Positions 37,731-51,298 of a stretch of 64,000 nucleotides of DNA are shown piece after piece; position 1 is the stretch's first letter, and the number at the start of each line of letters is the position of its first letter. The notes under the pieces are model-generated. The model saw only the letters and a program-made list of their open reading frames with translations, made no database searches and had not been told where the DNA came from. Where the stretch lies: positions 124,001 through 188,000 of the forward strand of contig JAJPGY010000037.1 in the NCBI GenBank assembly GCA_021325555.1, written 5' to 3'. The position numbers were made by a program, and so were the translations under genes. This DNA comes from Pseudomonadota bacterium (GTDB lineage: Bacteria > Cyanobacteriota > Vampirovibrionia > Obscuribacterales > Obscuribacteraceae).

Positions 37731-40700
37731 TTAACCGGGCACGCTGAAGCTGCCCTCGCCGATCGGCGGATAGATGTCCTCGACCTCCTCCTCCTCCTCG
37801 GGCGCCAGCTGGTGCCCCTGGAAGCCGGTGCCGGCCGGGATCAGGCGGCCGATAATGACGTTCTCCTTGAGACCGCGCAGCCAGTCCTTCTTGCCCTCCA
37901 CGGCCGCTTCCGTGAGGATTCTCGTCGTCTCCTGGAAGGAGGCGGCCGAGATGAAGCTTTCGGTGTTCAGGCTGGCCTTGGTGATGCCCAGGAGAACCGG
38001 GGTGTAGGTCGCCTCGCGCGTGCCGCTGGCCCGGGACTTCTCGTTTTCCTGATCGATGTTGAACCGCTCGAGAAGCTCGCCGGGCAAGAGGATCGTGTCG
38101 CCGGGCTCGTCGATCCGCACTTTGCGGGTCATCTGGCGGACGATCACCTCGATGTGCTTGTCGGCGATGTCCACGCCCTGCGAGCGGTACACGGACTGCA
38201 CCTCGTCGACCAGGTACTTCTGCGCCGCCTCGATGCCCAAGAGGCGCACGATGTCGTGCGGGTTGGGCGGTCCGTCGGTAAGCGCCTTGCCGACCGTGAT
38301 CTCCTCGCCGTCCTCGACCAGGATGTTGAGCCCGGCCGGGATGATTATCTCCTCCTCGGCGCCCTCGCCGTAGACTATGAACAGGCGGTGCACGTCGTCT
38401 TCCACGGTCACCCTGGCGCGCCCCGGCTTCTCGGAGAGGATGGCCGACTCCTTCGGCTTTCTGGCTTCCAGCAGCTCTTCGACGCGGGGCAGACCCTGGA
38501 CGATGTCGCCTGTCTTCTGGCGCTCGAAAACCAGCGTCGCCAGAAGATCACCGCGTTGCACCAGGGCGCCGTCGTCGCACTGCAGCTGCGTGTTGCCCGA
38601 GATTAGATAGGGGCGGCCGCGCCGCACGGTGACATCGGAGCCGGAGACGTCCACGACCTGCCCGGAGTGCTGGGCCTGCGTCGACTTCGAGATGAGGTCG
38701 CCGGTCTTCACCAGCTCGCCCGCCTTGACGGTCACCGCCCCCTTGCACTTCTGGAAGATCTGCTGCTCTTCGGTGATCAAAAGCAGCCGGCGCTCGTCTG
38801 ACTTGGAAAGCTGCACCTTGGCGGCGCTCTTGGTCAGCACCTGCGTGGTGGCGATCGGCGCTCCCGGCGCCACCACCTGCCTGTCCTCGACGGCCAGCAG
38901 GGTGACGTTGAACTCGCTGTCGCGGCGCAAAAGGATGTTCTCGAGAACGACAATCCGCGCCTCGTCGTCGATCTCCACCGTCCCCTTCAGCCCGGCCAGC
39001 TGCCCCTGCATCTGCAGGACCAGGCTGGTGCGGGTGAGCTGCGCGCCCTGGAGGTTGCGCACCTTCTCCCGGTCGCGGAAAAGCAGCTGCGTGACCGGAC
39101 GCAGGCTGATCTTCTCGTCGGTGGCCTTGTGCTTGAACTTGGTCTCGCGGGGCTCCACCCAGAACTCGTCGATCGGGCGCACCAGCACCTGGGTGCTGCC
39201 GTCCTCGCGTTCGACGATGTTGACCATCTTGCGGTCCTTGATCGTGTAGCCGTCCATGATCTCGGTGCCGGCTTCGACCACCTCGCCTTCGCGCACCTTC
39301 AGATCCGAAGGATCGCCGACGGAGACCAGCTCGCCGGGGCGGATGATCACCTCGTGGATGATGTCGTTGTCGGCGACGATCTCCACTACCCCGTCCATGT
39401 GGGCGAAGACGTCCTTCACCACTTCCTGCCCGGCGGCCACGAACTCGCCGGACTCGCACATCTTAAGGCTTATGTCCTTGGAGATGAAGTGAACCTCCTC
39501 GGGCACGAAGAGCACGCGACCCGGCTTGGTGACCACCCGGCGATCGTCTATTTCCACGCCGTCGTAGATGATCTCACCGCCGGTGGTGACGGTGTTGGTG
39601 CCGTCGTCAATCAGCTCGCAGATGATCTTGCCGTTCTCCACGGTCTCGTCGTGGACGACCTTCAGCTGCCACTGCTCCTTGCTCTTGGCCACCTTCCAGG
39701 CGTAGCCCTGCTTGGCGCCCTCCAGCTTGGCGTTGGCGGCGCCGACCGAGGCGATGACCACGTTTATCTCTTTGCCCTGCACGAGGCGGGTGGCCGTGGC
39801 TTTCTTGCCCACCTTGACGGTCTCGGTGACAATCTCGGGACCGAAGCGGACTTCGCCGCCGTGCTCGCTGTTGATCGTGATCTCGGCTAGAACGTCGTTG
39901 GCGTGAACGTCCTGCCCGTCCTTGACCACCACATGGGCGCCGGACGGCAGGTTGTAGACGTCGCCTTCCAGAACCCAGATGATGCCGGCGCGGTTGGCCG
40001 TGCGGGAGATGTTGCCCTGGCGGTCTCGCTTCTCATCGGCCTGGAAGCCCTGGAACATGACCCGGCCGGAGATGTCGGCGGTGATGTCCTTGGTGGCGCG
40101 TTCGGTCAGGTTCTTCTTGGCGCCCGGCGGGTCGAACTCGCAGAGCACCTGCCCGGCCGTGACCTCGGCGCCGTTTGCCACCAGGAGCAGCGTGCCCGGC
40201 GGCAGGTTGATCGTCTCCTCCTTGGAGCCCCTGGTGAGCTTGATCTTGCCCTCGCGGGTGGTCTGCTCGACCACGTCACCGTAAGCGGTGCGCACCTGGC
40301 GGGTGGCGATCTTGAAGGACACCGTGCCGGCAAATGGCGCCTTCACCTGCGCGCGCCCGCCGCCGCCGGCCACCGCGCCGCCGGTGTGGAAGGTTCTCAT
40401 GGTCAGCTGCGTCCCCGGCTCGCCGATCGACTGGGCGGCGATGATTCCTATCGCCTCGCCGACGTCCACCAGGCGGTTGTTGGTGAGCGACCAGCCGTAG
40501 CAGAGCTGGCAGACCCCGTACTGGCTCTCGCACTGCAGCGGCGAGCGCACCCGCACCTGCTTGACGCCGGAAGCGCCGATCTTCTTGGACAGGGCGCGGC
40601 TCACCACCTCGTCCTTGCGGGCGACCACCTCGCCGCTTGCCGTGTCGATTACGTCCTCGGCCAGTGTTCGTCCGAAGATCCGCTCCTGGAGCTGGACTAT

Positions 40701-41414
40701 CACCTTGTCGCCTTCGGTGATCGGTTGCATGATGATACCGCGGCTGGTGTGGCAGTCCAGATCGCGCACGATCACGTCCTGGGCCACGTCGACCAGGCGG
40801 CGGGTCAGATAGCCGGAGTCGGCTGTCTTCAAAGCCGTGTCCACAAGCCCCTTTCTGGCGCCGTAGCTGGAGATGATGTATTCGGTGACGTTCAGTCCCT
40901 CGCGGAAATTGGCCTTGATCGGCAGGTCGATGATCTGCCCTTGCGAGTCGGCCATGAGACCGCGCATGCCGACCAGCTGGCGTACCTGGCTGATGTTCCC
41001 TCTGGCGCCGGAAAAGGCCATCATGTACACCGGGTTCAGGCGATCGAAGTTGTCCACGACCGCCTTGGTCAGCTGATCGGTGGTCGCCGACCAGGTGTCG
41101 ATCACCTTGTTGTAGCGCTCGACTTCCGTGATCTCCCCGCGCTCGTAGCGGCGCTGCGCTTCCTCGATCTCCTTTTCGGCGGCCGTGATCATCCCTTTTT
41201 TGGTTTCGGGAACGTCGAGGTCGTCGATGGAGATCGTCACACCGGCTTTGGTGGCATAGCGGAAGCCCAGATCTTTCAGGGCGTTGGCCAGGTCCGCCGA
41301 GCGGGCGGCGCCGTACTTCTCGTAGATGTCCGCCAGGAGCGCCCCCAGCTTTTTCTTATCCACGGTGGTGTTGATGAACTCTATCCAGTCTCTCTTCTCT
41401 AAGCTGCTAGCCAT
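37731..41414 (-). CDS. rpoC2: DNA-directed RNA polymerase subunit beta-prime, C-terminal part (RpoC2)
   Basis: The 1227-residue product is the C-terminal half of the beta-prime subunit as a separate chain. It has the bridge-helix/trigger-loop block GEAIGIIAAQSIGEPGTQLT and TMRTFHTGG near residue 340, and the closing PRVEELLEARKP block near 975. Between them lies an insertion of about 620 residues (roughly 345-965) made of repeated beta domains, matching the SI3 insertion of cyanobacterial RpoC2. A four-Cys zinc site is visible (HTSRG then CESQYGVCQLCYG). It assembles with RpoC1, RpoB and alpha. It lies 39 bp downstream of rpoC1. This split plus SI3 is the strongest taxonomic mark in the window. 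Confidence 0.97.
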   Translation of the reverse strand: MASSLEKRDWIEFINTTVDKKKLGALLADIYEKYGAARSADLANALKDLGFRYATKAGVTISIDDLDVPETKKGMITAAEKEIEEAQRRYERGEITEVERYNKVIDTWSATTDQLTKAVVDNFDRLNPVYMMAFSGARGNISQVRQLVGMRGLMADSQGQIIDLPIKANFREGLNVTEYIISSYGARKGLVDTALKTADSGYLTRRLVDVAQDVIVRDLDCHTSRGIIMQPITEGDKVIVQLQERIFGRTLAEDVIDTASGEVVARKDEVVSRALSKKIGASGVKQVRVRSPLQCESQYGVCQLCYGWSLTNNRLVDVGEAIGIIAAQSIGEPGTQLTMRTFHTGGAVAGGGGRAQVKAPFAGTVSFKIATRQVRTAYGDVVEQTTREGKIKLTRGSKEETINLPPGTLLLVANGAEVTAGQVLCEFDPPGAKKNLTERATKDITADISGRVMFQGFQADEKRDRQGNISRTANRAGIIWVLEGDVYNLPSGAHVVVKDGQDVHANDVLAEITINSEHGGEVRFGPEIVTETVKVGKKATATRLVQGKEINVVIASVGAANAKLEGAKQGYAWKVAKSKEQWQLKVVHDETVENGKIICELIDDGTNTVTTGGEIIYDGVEIDDRRVVTKPGRVLFVPEEVHFISKDISLKMCESGEFVAAGQEVVKDVFAHMDGVVEIVADNDIIHEVIIRPGELVSVGDPSDLKVREGEVVEAGTEIMDGYTIKDRKMVNIVEREDGSTQVLVRPIDEFWVEPRETKFKHKATDEKISLRPVTQLLFRDREKVRNLQGAQLTRTSLVLQMQGQLAGLKGTVEIDDEARIVVLENILLRRDSEFNVTLLAVEDRQVVAPGAPIATTQVLTKSAAKVQLSKSDERRLLLITEEQQIFQKCKGAVTVKAGELVKTGDLISKSTQAQHSGQVVDVSGSDVTVRRGRPYLISGNTQLQCDDGALVQRGDLLATLVFERQKTGDIVQGLPRVEELLEARKPKESAILSEKPGRARVTVEDDVHRLFIVYGEGAEEEIIIPAGLNILVEDGEEITVGKALTDGPPNPHDIVRLLGIEAAQKYLVDEVQSVYRSQGVDIADKHIEVIVRQMTRKVRIDEPGDTILLPGELLERFNIDQENEKSRASGTREATYTPVLLGITKASLNTESFISAASFQETTRILTEAAVEGKKDWLRGLKENVIIGRLIPAGTGFQGHQLAPEEEEEVEDIYPPIGEGSFSVPG

Positions 41415-41453
41415 AATCTCCTCGCGAAATCAATCTCTGCCGTTTGCCGGCGG

Positions 41454-46846
<5,393 letters not shown>

Positions 46847-46910
46847 TGACTACCTCTGGAACGAAAGGCTGGTGAGTGCTTGATGCGTTTGGCGAAAAAG
46901 CAGAAATGCA

Positions 46911-46940
46911 AGTGTACGTAGCTACTTATTTTATTGTCAA
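46911..46940 (-). promoter_or_regulatory. Sigma70-type promoter of rpoB
   Basis: On the minus strand a perfect TTGACA (46935-46940) is followed after 18 bp by TACACT (46911-46916). This would start transcription about 55-60 bp before the rpoB ATG. The surrounding 295-bp gap up to selC is unusually AT-rich for this genome. It is the best consensus promoter in the window and indicates that rpoB has its own start rather than reading from rplL. Confidence 0.75.
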
Positions 46941-47097
46941 TACAGATTCAGCGTATCGTGAACACCACGAATACGCACGGATGTATATAAAACATTTATC
47001 ATGGTCGGTCAATCTGTGCATGGACCCGGGCGGCAGGTGATTAAAATTCTGTTAATAATCTTCGTTTTTCGTTAATGTACTTAAGTTCTTAGTAACA

Positions 47098-47127
47098 GTA
47101 GGGGCGCATGCAATGCCCCGCTGCGGG
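47098..47127. repeat. Single degenerate copy of the GTAGGGGCG palindromic element
   Basis: The sequence begins GTAGGGGCGCATGC and continues to AATGCCCCGC. This is the same core as the palindromes at 37409 and 51226 (GTAGGGGCG start, CATGC centre, CCCCGC arm). It lies 14 bp upstream of selC. Confidence 0.5.
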
Positions 47128-47141
47128 CTTACAATAAACGC

Positions 47142-47237
47142 GGGGATGGAACATCGCTGGTGTGGTGCTCGGTCTTCAAAACCGCTGTGGGACAGATATG
47201 CGCTGGCCCGGGTGGGTTCGATTCCCACGCATCCCCG
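47142..47237 (+). tRNA. selC: tRNA-Sec (anticodon UCA)
   Basis: This 96-nt gene folds as a selenocysteine tRNA. It has the anticodon loop CTTCAAA (anticodon TCA, reads UGA), a 6-bp D stem with a 4-nt TGGT loop (CATCGC/GTGGTG with two G-U pairs), a long variable arm (GGGACAG/CTGGCCC), a T arm GTGGG-TTCGATT-CCCAC, and an acceptor GGGGATG/CATCCCC with discriminator G. Two weak spots are visible: the eighth acceptor pair would be G-G, and the outermost anticodon-stem pair is T-C. CCA is not encoded. It implies that the cell makes selenoproteins, although selA, selB and selD are not in the window. Confidence 0.93.
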
Positions 47238-47247
47238 AATCTCCTAC

Positions 47248-47275
47248 TTTACAAACTTTATAAGCCGCATATAAT
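47248..47275 (+). promoter_or_regulatory. Promoter of the Xer recombinase gene
   Basis: TTTACA (47248-47253) and TATAAT (47270-47275) are separated by 16 bp, starting 10 bp after selC and ending 47 bp before the GTG start of the recombinase gene. Both hexamers are close to the sigma70 consensus. Confidence 0.65.
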
Positions 47276-47322
47276 GGTGCGGTTGGGAACGTACTAAAAG
47301 CATTACTAGAAAGGCGGCTTGC

Positions 47323-48240
47323 GTGAATCACCAACCAGGGGCCCTGGTATGGCTGGATCAGTTTGCAGGCTATCTCGAAGTCGAGCGCAACTATTCCTCG
47401 CACACAATCAGGGCGTATCTGAACGACCTCAAGCAGCTCATAGGCAGCGAGGCGACACCCGAGGGCGGCGACGGGCCGCCGGCCGGCTGGCTGGAGGCCG
47501 ATCGCCTGCGAGCCTACATCCGCTCGATTCAGGATCGCTACAGCCGTCCGACGCTGGCCCGCAAGATCTCGGCCATCCGCACCTTCTGCCGCTACCTCAG
47601 GCGCGAGCAGATCATCGAGGAGGATCCCTCCAAGCTGGTGCGGGGACCGAAGCTGGGCCGGCGCCTGCCGCCCTGCCTGGACCGGGACGAGGTGGCCAGG
47701 CTGTTCATGGCCGCCGACGGCAGCTCGATAGGCGTGCGCGACCGGGCGATCATGGAGACGCTTTACGCCACCGGCATGCGGGTAAGCGAGCTTTGCGGCT
47801 TGCGGGTCTGCGACTACGGCGGCGAGAAGATGGAGCTGCGCTGCCTGGGCAAGGGCGGCAAGCAGCGGGTCGTCCTCTTGAACCAGAGCGCCAACGTCTG
47901 GCTGAAGAACTACCTGGAGAACCACTGGTCCCGGCTGGCCGGCGGGGCGGCGCCCAATTACGAGTCTCCCCTGTTCGTCAGCCGGGAGGCGACGCCGCTG
48001 TCTGCCAGGTCGGTGCACCGGATCGTGATCAAATACGCGATCAAGGCCGGCATCGACAAGCTGATCACCCCCCATACGCTGCGGCACACCTTCGCCACCC
48101 ACCTGCTGGAGGGCGGGGCCGACTTGCGCGTGGTTCAGGATCTGCTGGGGCACTCGAGCATAAGCACCACGCAGATCTACACCCACGTCAGCCTGGAGCG
48201 CCTGCGGCGCATCTACATGCAGAACCACCCGCGCGCGTAG
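47323..48240 (+). CDS. Tyrosine recombinase XerC/XerD family
   Basis: The 305-residue product has an N-terminal SAM-like core-binding domain (VERNYSSHTIRAYLNDLKQL) and the catalytic domain with the full set of residues: Arg in ATGMRVSELCGLRV, Lys in LGKGGKQRVV, HxxR in HTLRHTFATHLL, His in LLGHSSISTT and Tyr in QIYTHVSLERL. Xer recombinases resolve chromosome dimers at dif during division; a single XerC/D-like gene is common in cyanobacteria. It uses a GTG start after AAAGGCGG. It lies directly downstream of selC, but nothing else suggests an integrated element. XerC versus XerD cannot be decided by eye. Confidence 0.9.
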   Translation: MNHQPGALVWLDQFAGYLEVERNYSSHTIRAYLNDLKQLIGSEATPEGGDGPPAGWLEADRLRAYIRSIQDRYSRPTLARKISAIRTFCRYLRREQIIEEDPSKLVRGPKLGRRLPPCLDRDEVARLFMAADGSSIGVRDRAIMETLYATGMRVSELCGLRVCDYGGEKMELRCLGKGGKQRVVLLNQSANVWLKNYLENHWSRLAGGAAPNYESPLFVSREATPLSARSVHRIVIKYAIKAGIDKLITPHTLRHTFATHLLEGGADLRVVQDLLGHSSISTTQIYTHVSLERLRRIYMQNHPRA

Positions 48241-48344
48241 CACTGCAGCTACTTGCGGTGTCTGTCCCCACAGCCGGTGGCGCCCGAACGTGCGGGGGCT
48301 CAGGCGGGGTCCGCCCCGCTGCCGTAAGGCGGGCGAGCAGTTGA

Positions 48345-48363
48345 TATAATGACACCCGGTGTC
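48345..48363 (+). promoter_or_regulatory. Candidate -10 element and operator palindrome before the PBP gene
   Basis: TATAAT (48345-48350) is followed directly by the inverted repeat GACACC-C-GGTGTC (48351-48363), which would cover the transcription start. This is the usual place for a repressor operator. No good -35 is seen. The PBP start codon lies 57 bp downstream. Confidence 0.45.
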
Positions 48364-48419
48364 AACATACGCCGGTAAGACCTTTTCCCGGGATCTGCAA
48401 TCCGGTACGCAGGCAAATC

Positions 48420-50714
48420 GTGGCCAGGCGCCGATCAAACTTATCCAGTCGCAGACGCTCGGGCAGCCTGGCCGCCTTTCTCGGCCGCGCTTTTAAAGGC
48501 ACGGCCGTGCTGGTCGTGGTCGCGGCCGCCCTGGCAGCCGGCTACGCCGGCGCCTCGATCTGGAAGCAGCTGCAGGATGTGCCGGATGTGGCGGTCCTGG
48601 AGCGGTACGAGCCGATCGAGGCCGTGCAGATCCTGGACCGCAACGATCACCTGGTGTGCACGGTGGAGGGCGACGAGGACAGGCGCGTGGTGCCGCTCAG
48701 TCAGGTCTCCACGCAGATGCAGCAGGCGATCCTGGCCGCCGAGGACCACCACTTTTACGAGCACCACGGCATCAATCCGATCTCCATCTTCCGGGCCCTT
48801 ATGGTGAACATGCAGGCCGGGCACGTCGTCGAGGGCGGCTCCACGATCACGCAGCAGCTGGTGAAGAACCTGTTCTTCAGCGAGACAGGGCGCACGTTCG
48901 ACCGCAAGATCAAGGAGGCCTTTCTGGCCTGGGAGCTGGAGCGCCGCTATTCGAAGGAGAAGATCCTCGAGCTCTACCTGAACCAGGTCTATTTCGGCAA
49001 CGGCGCTTACGGGGTGGAGCGGGCCGCCTGGCGCTATTTCGACAAGAGCGCCGCCCGACTCGACCTGCCGGAAGCCGCTTTCCTGTCCGGTCTGGTGAAG
49101 GCGCCGACCGAGCTGTGCGCCAACCGCGCAGCGGCCATGGCCCGCCAGCGCGAGATCCTGGACAAGATGGTCGAATACGGCTACATCACCGCCGATCAGG
49201 GCAGCGAGGCCCGGGGCGAGAAGCTCGTCTTCAAGAAGGGCAGCAACCCGCTGCAAAAGTATCCTTACTACATCTCCACCGTGCTGCAGATCCTGCGCGA
49301 TCGCTTCAGCTCCTCGGAGATGCGCAGGCAGGGCTTGCGCGTGTACACGAACCTGGATCCGGCGGCCCAGGAGGCGGCCGAGCGTGTTCTGCAGGAGTCG
49401 ATCAAGAAGGCGCCCAAGGGCGTGAGCCAGGGGGCGCTGGTATCGGTTTCGGTGCAGGACGGCTCCGTGCTTGCCCTCGTGGGCGGGGTGGGCGATTTCT
49501 GGAAGAACCAGTGGAACCGGGCCACCAACCCGCACACGGCGGGCTCCTCCTTCAAGCCGTTCGTCTACCTGACCGCCTTTATCAAGGGCGCGCTCACCCC
49601 GTCGAGCGTCATCGCCGACGAGCCGCTGGTGGTCAGGCAGCCCTGGGGGCTGCCTGATTATTGCCCGAAGAACTTCGACCACAAGTTCCTGGGCAAGATC
49701 CCTGTCAAGCGGGCGCTGGCGCTTTCGCGCAACGTCTGCTCGGTGCGGATCGCGCAGCTGGTCGGCATCGACAGCGTCGTGGAGACGGCCAGGCTGGCCG
49801 GCATAACCACGAAGCTGGATCCCAACCTCTCCCTGGCCCTGGGCAGCTCGGCGGTCTCGCCGCTGGACATGGCCGGGGCTTACGCCACCTTCGCCCGCGC
49901 CGGCGTGGCGATCAAGCCGCAGCTTCTGCGTCGGATCGAGAACAACAAGGGCCAGGTGATCGAGACGTTCGAGCCGCGCGTGGACAAGGTCTTCGAGCCC
50001 GAGCCGGTGGCCGAGCTGGTGGACTGCATGCAGGAGGTGGTGCGCAGCGGCACCGGCACCCAGGCCCGCCTGCCCGACCGGCCGGTGGCCGGCAAGACCG
50101 GCACCGCCGACGAGTCCAAGGACATCTGGTTCATCGGCTTCACGCCCGATCTGGTCACGGCGGTCTGGGCGGGCAACGACGACAACCTGCCGATTCCCGG
50201 CACCTACGTGACCGGCGGCACGGTGATGGCCAAGATCTGGCGTGATTACATGACCGCCTATTACGACAAGCACCCGACCCCGCCCGGCTCGTTCATCGCC
50301 CCCACCGCCGCCTCGAAAGACGAGAAGAGCCCGGCCGCCAGGGCGCAGGCTCCCGAGCAGGGGGGGCCGCTGCCGGCACCTGATCTCGGACCTGTCGAGG
50401 TCCAGCCGGCGGCCCCTGCGGCAGCCACCGCTCAGGGCGCCGCGCCGAGCAGCCCGGCGCCGTCCGCGCCTTTGCCGCCGCCGGCCGTGCCACCGCAGAC
50501 GATGCCGCCTCCGGCCCCGCCCTTCACTGCCGCACCCGCGCCCGCCCCGGCGCCGCCGCGGGCCCCGGCACCGGCGGGCGTCGCCCGGCCTGCGCCCACG
50601 CTCATGATGCAGATGCCGGAGACGGTGCCGTCGAGCGCCCCCGCGCCGCGCGACGATCTGCCCGGAAGCGCGATGATTCTCCAGTCCCGCAAGGGAGTGA
50701 CGACCTATCATTGA
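48420..50714 (+). CDS. Class A penicillin-binding protein (PBP1A-like)
   Basis: The 764-residue product builds peptidoglycan. It has a basic cytoplasmic tail and one membrane helix (residues 25-47), a glycosyltransferase domain with AAEDHHFYEHHGINP, GGSTITQQLVKN and ELYLNQVYFGNG, and a transpeptidase domain with the active-site Ser in GSSFKPFVYL (SxxK), SRN in ALSRNVCSVR and KTGTADES. The last 150 residues are a Pro/Ala-rich tail of low complexity, probably a periplasmic linker or wall-interaction region. The start is a GTG; a TATAAT and a palindrome lie upstream. ftsI-type genes are not nearby. Confidence 0.92.
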   Translation: MARRRSNLSSRRRSGSLAAFLGRAFKGTAVLVVVAAALAAGYAGASIWKQLQDVPDVAVLERYEPIEAVQILDRNDHLVCTVEGDEDRRVVPLSQVSTQMQQAILAAEDHHFYEHHGINPISIFRALMVNMQAGHVVEGGSTITQQLVKNLFFSETGRTFDRKIKEAFLAWELERRYSKEKILELYLNQVYFGNGAYGVERAAWRYFDKSAARLDLPEAAFLSGLVKAPTELCANRAAAMARQREILDKMVEYGYITADQGSEARGEKLVFKKGSNPLQKYPYYISTVLQILRDRFSSSEMRRQGLRVYTNLDPAAQEAAERVLQESIKKAPKGVSQGALVSVSVQDGSVLALVGGVGDFWKNQWNRATNPHTAGSSFKPFVYLTAFIKGALTPSSVIADEPLVVRQPWGLPDYCPKNFDHKFLGKIPVKRALALSRNVCSVRIAQLVGIDSVVETARLAGITTKLDPNLSLALGSSAVSPLDMAGAYATFARAGVAIKPQLLRRIENNKGQVIETFEPRVDKVFEPEPVAELVDCMQEVVRSGTGTQARLPDRPVAGKTGTADESKDIWFIGFTPDLVTAVWAGNDDNLPIPGTYVTGGTVMAKIWRDYMTAYYDKHPTPPGSFIAPTAASKDEKSPAARAQAPEQGGPLPAPDLGPVEVQPAAPAAATAQGAAPSSPAPSAPLPPPAVPPQTMPPPAPPFTAAPAPAPAPPRAPAPAGVARPAPTLMMQMPETVPSSAPAPRDDLPGSAMILQSRKGVTTYH

Positions 50715-50754
50715 CTCCTGACCCGACCGAACGCTCCTGCAGGGGGACTGCCGC

Positions 50755-51162
50755 ATGGCCCGCACGACAGCAAGGGAAATTGATACCACAGGCGATGCCG
50801 GCTTGCAGGCGCCGGTCAACCACCGCCGCTCGCGGGCGCTCCGGGTCTGGTTGGCGGTGGTGGTCTCGGTGCTCTTTCTCCTTTGGCTGGAGACGGACAA
50901 GGGCCCGCACCGGACCTACAACCTGTATCTGAGCGGCGATTCGGGCCTGGTCGGCTCACGGGTCGTCATCGACGGGCAGCCGGCCGGCGTCATGTCGCAT
51001 GCCGGCGGCACCGGTCTCGGCGGGGCGTTGTTCTACGGCAAACTGAAGAACGGTCCGCACGAGATCGAGGTGCGCCGCCCGGGCTTCCAGCCGTTCGTTC
51101 GCAAGATCGATATGCACGGCGAGTATTACACGAGTGTGGATCTCCGGCCGAGCTCGGATTAA
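50755..51162 (+). CDS. Small membrane-anchored PEGA-like protein
   Basis: The 135-residue product has one N-terminal membrane helix (VWLAVVVSVLFLLWL) and a small exported beta domain with YNLYLSGDSGLVGSRVVIDG and HEIEVRRPGFQPFVRKIDM, which resembles PEGA domains found in surface proteins. PEGA domains are short beta-sandwich modules of unknown binding. It lies 40 bp after the PBP gene on the same strand, so it may be co-transcribed and act at the cell wall; that is inference. Confidence 0.65.
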   Translation: MARTTAREIDTTGDAGLQAPVNHRRSRALRVWLAVVVSVLFLLWLETDKGPHRTYNLYLSGDSGLVGSRVVIDGQPAGVMSHAGGTGLGGALFYGKLKNGPHEIEVRRPGFQPFVRKIDMHGEYYTSVDLRPSSD

Positions 51163-51225
51163 ACTTATGGCACGGCATGGTCCGGGGCGGCGGCGCCATC
51201 GGCAGCGCGTGTGCCGCCGGAACCG

Positions 51226-51290
51226 GTAGGGGCGGGGCGTGCGCCGCCAAAACCGGGTTGGGGCATGCCCTGCCCGGGCGCAGCGATGGG
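51226..51290. repeat. Dispersed GTAGGGGCGGGGC element, second copy
   Basis: The segment begins GTAGGGGCGGGGCGTGCGCC and includes TTGGGGCATGCCCTGCCC, the same core as the palindrome at 37409. A partial second unit (GCGTGTGCCGCCGGAACCGG, then GCGTGCGCCGCCAAAACCGG) is repeated just before and within it. It lies in the spacer between the PEGA-like gene and nupC. Confidence 0.6.
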
Positions 51291-51298
51291 AGCGCTTC

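Noticed and set aside
47142-48240. Integrative element in selC (recombinase gene beside a tRNA gene)
   Set aside because: The recombinase looks like a housekeeping Xer protein, no tRNA 3'-end duplication is seen downstream, and the genes after it are core cell-wall and transport genes.
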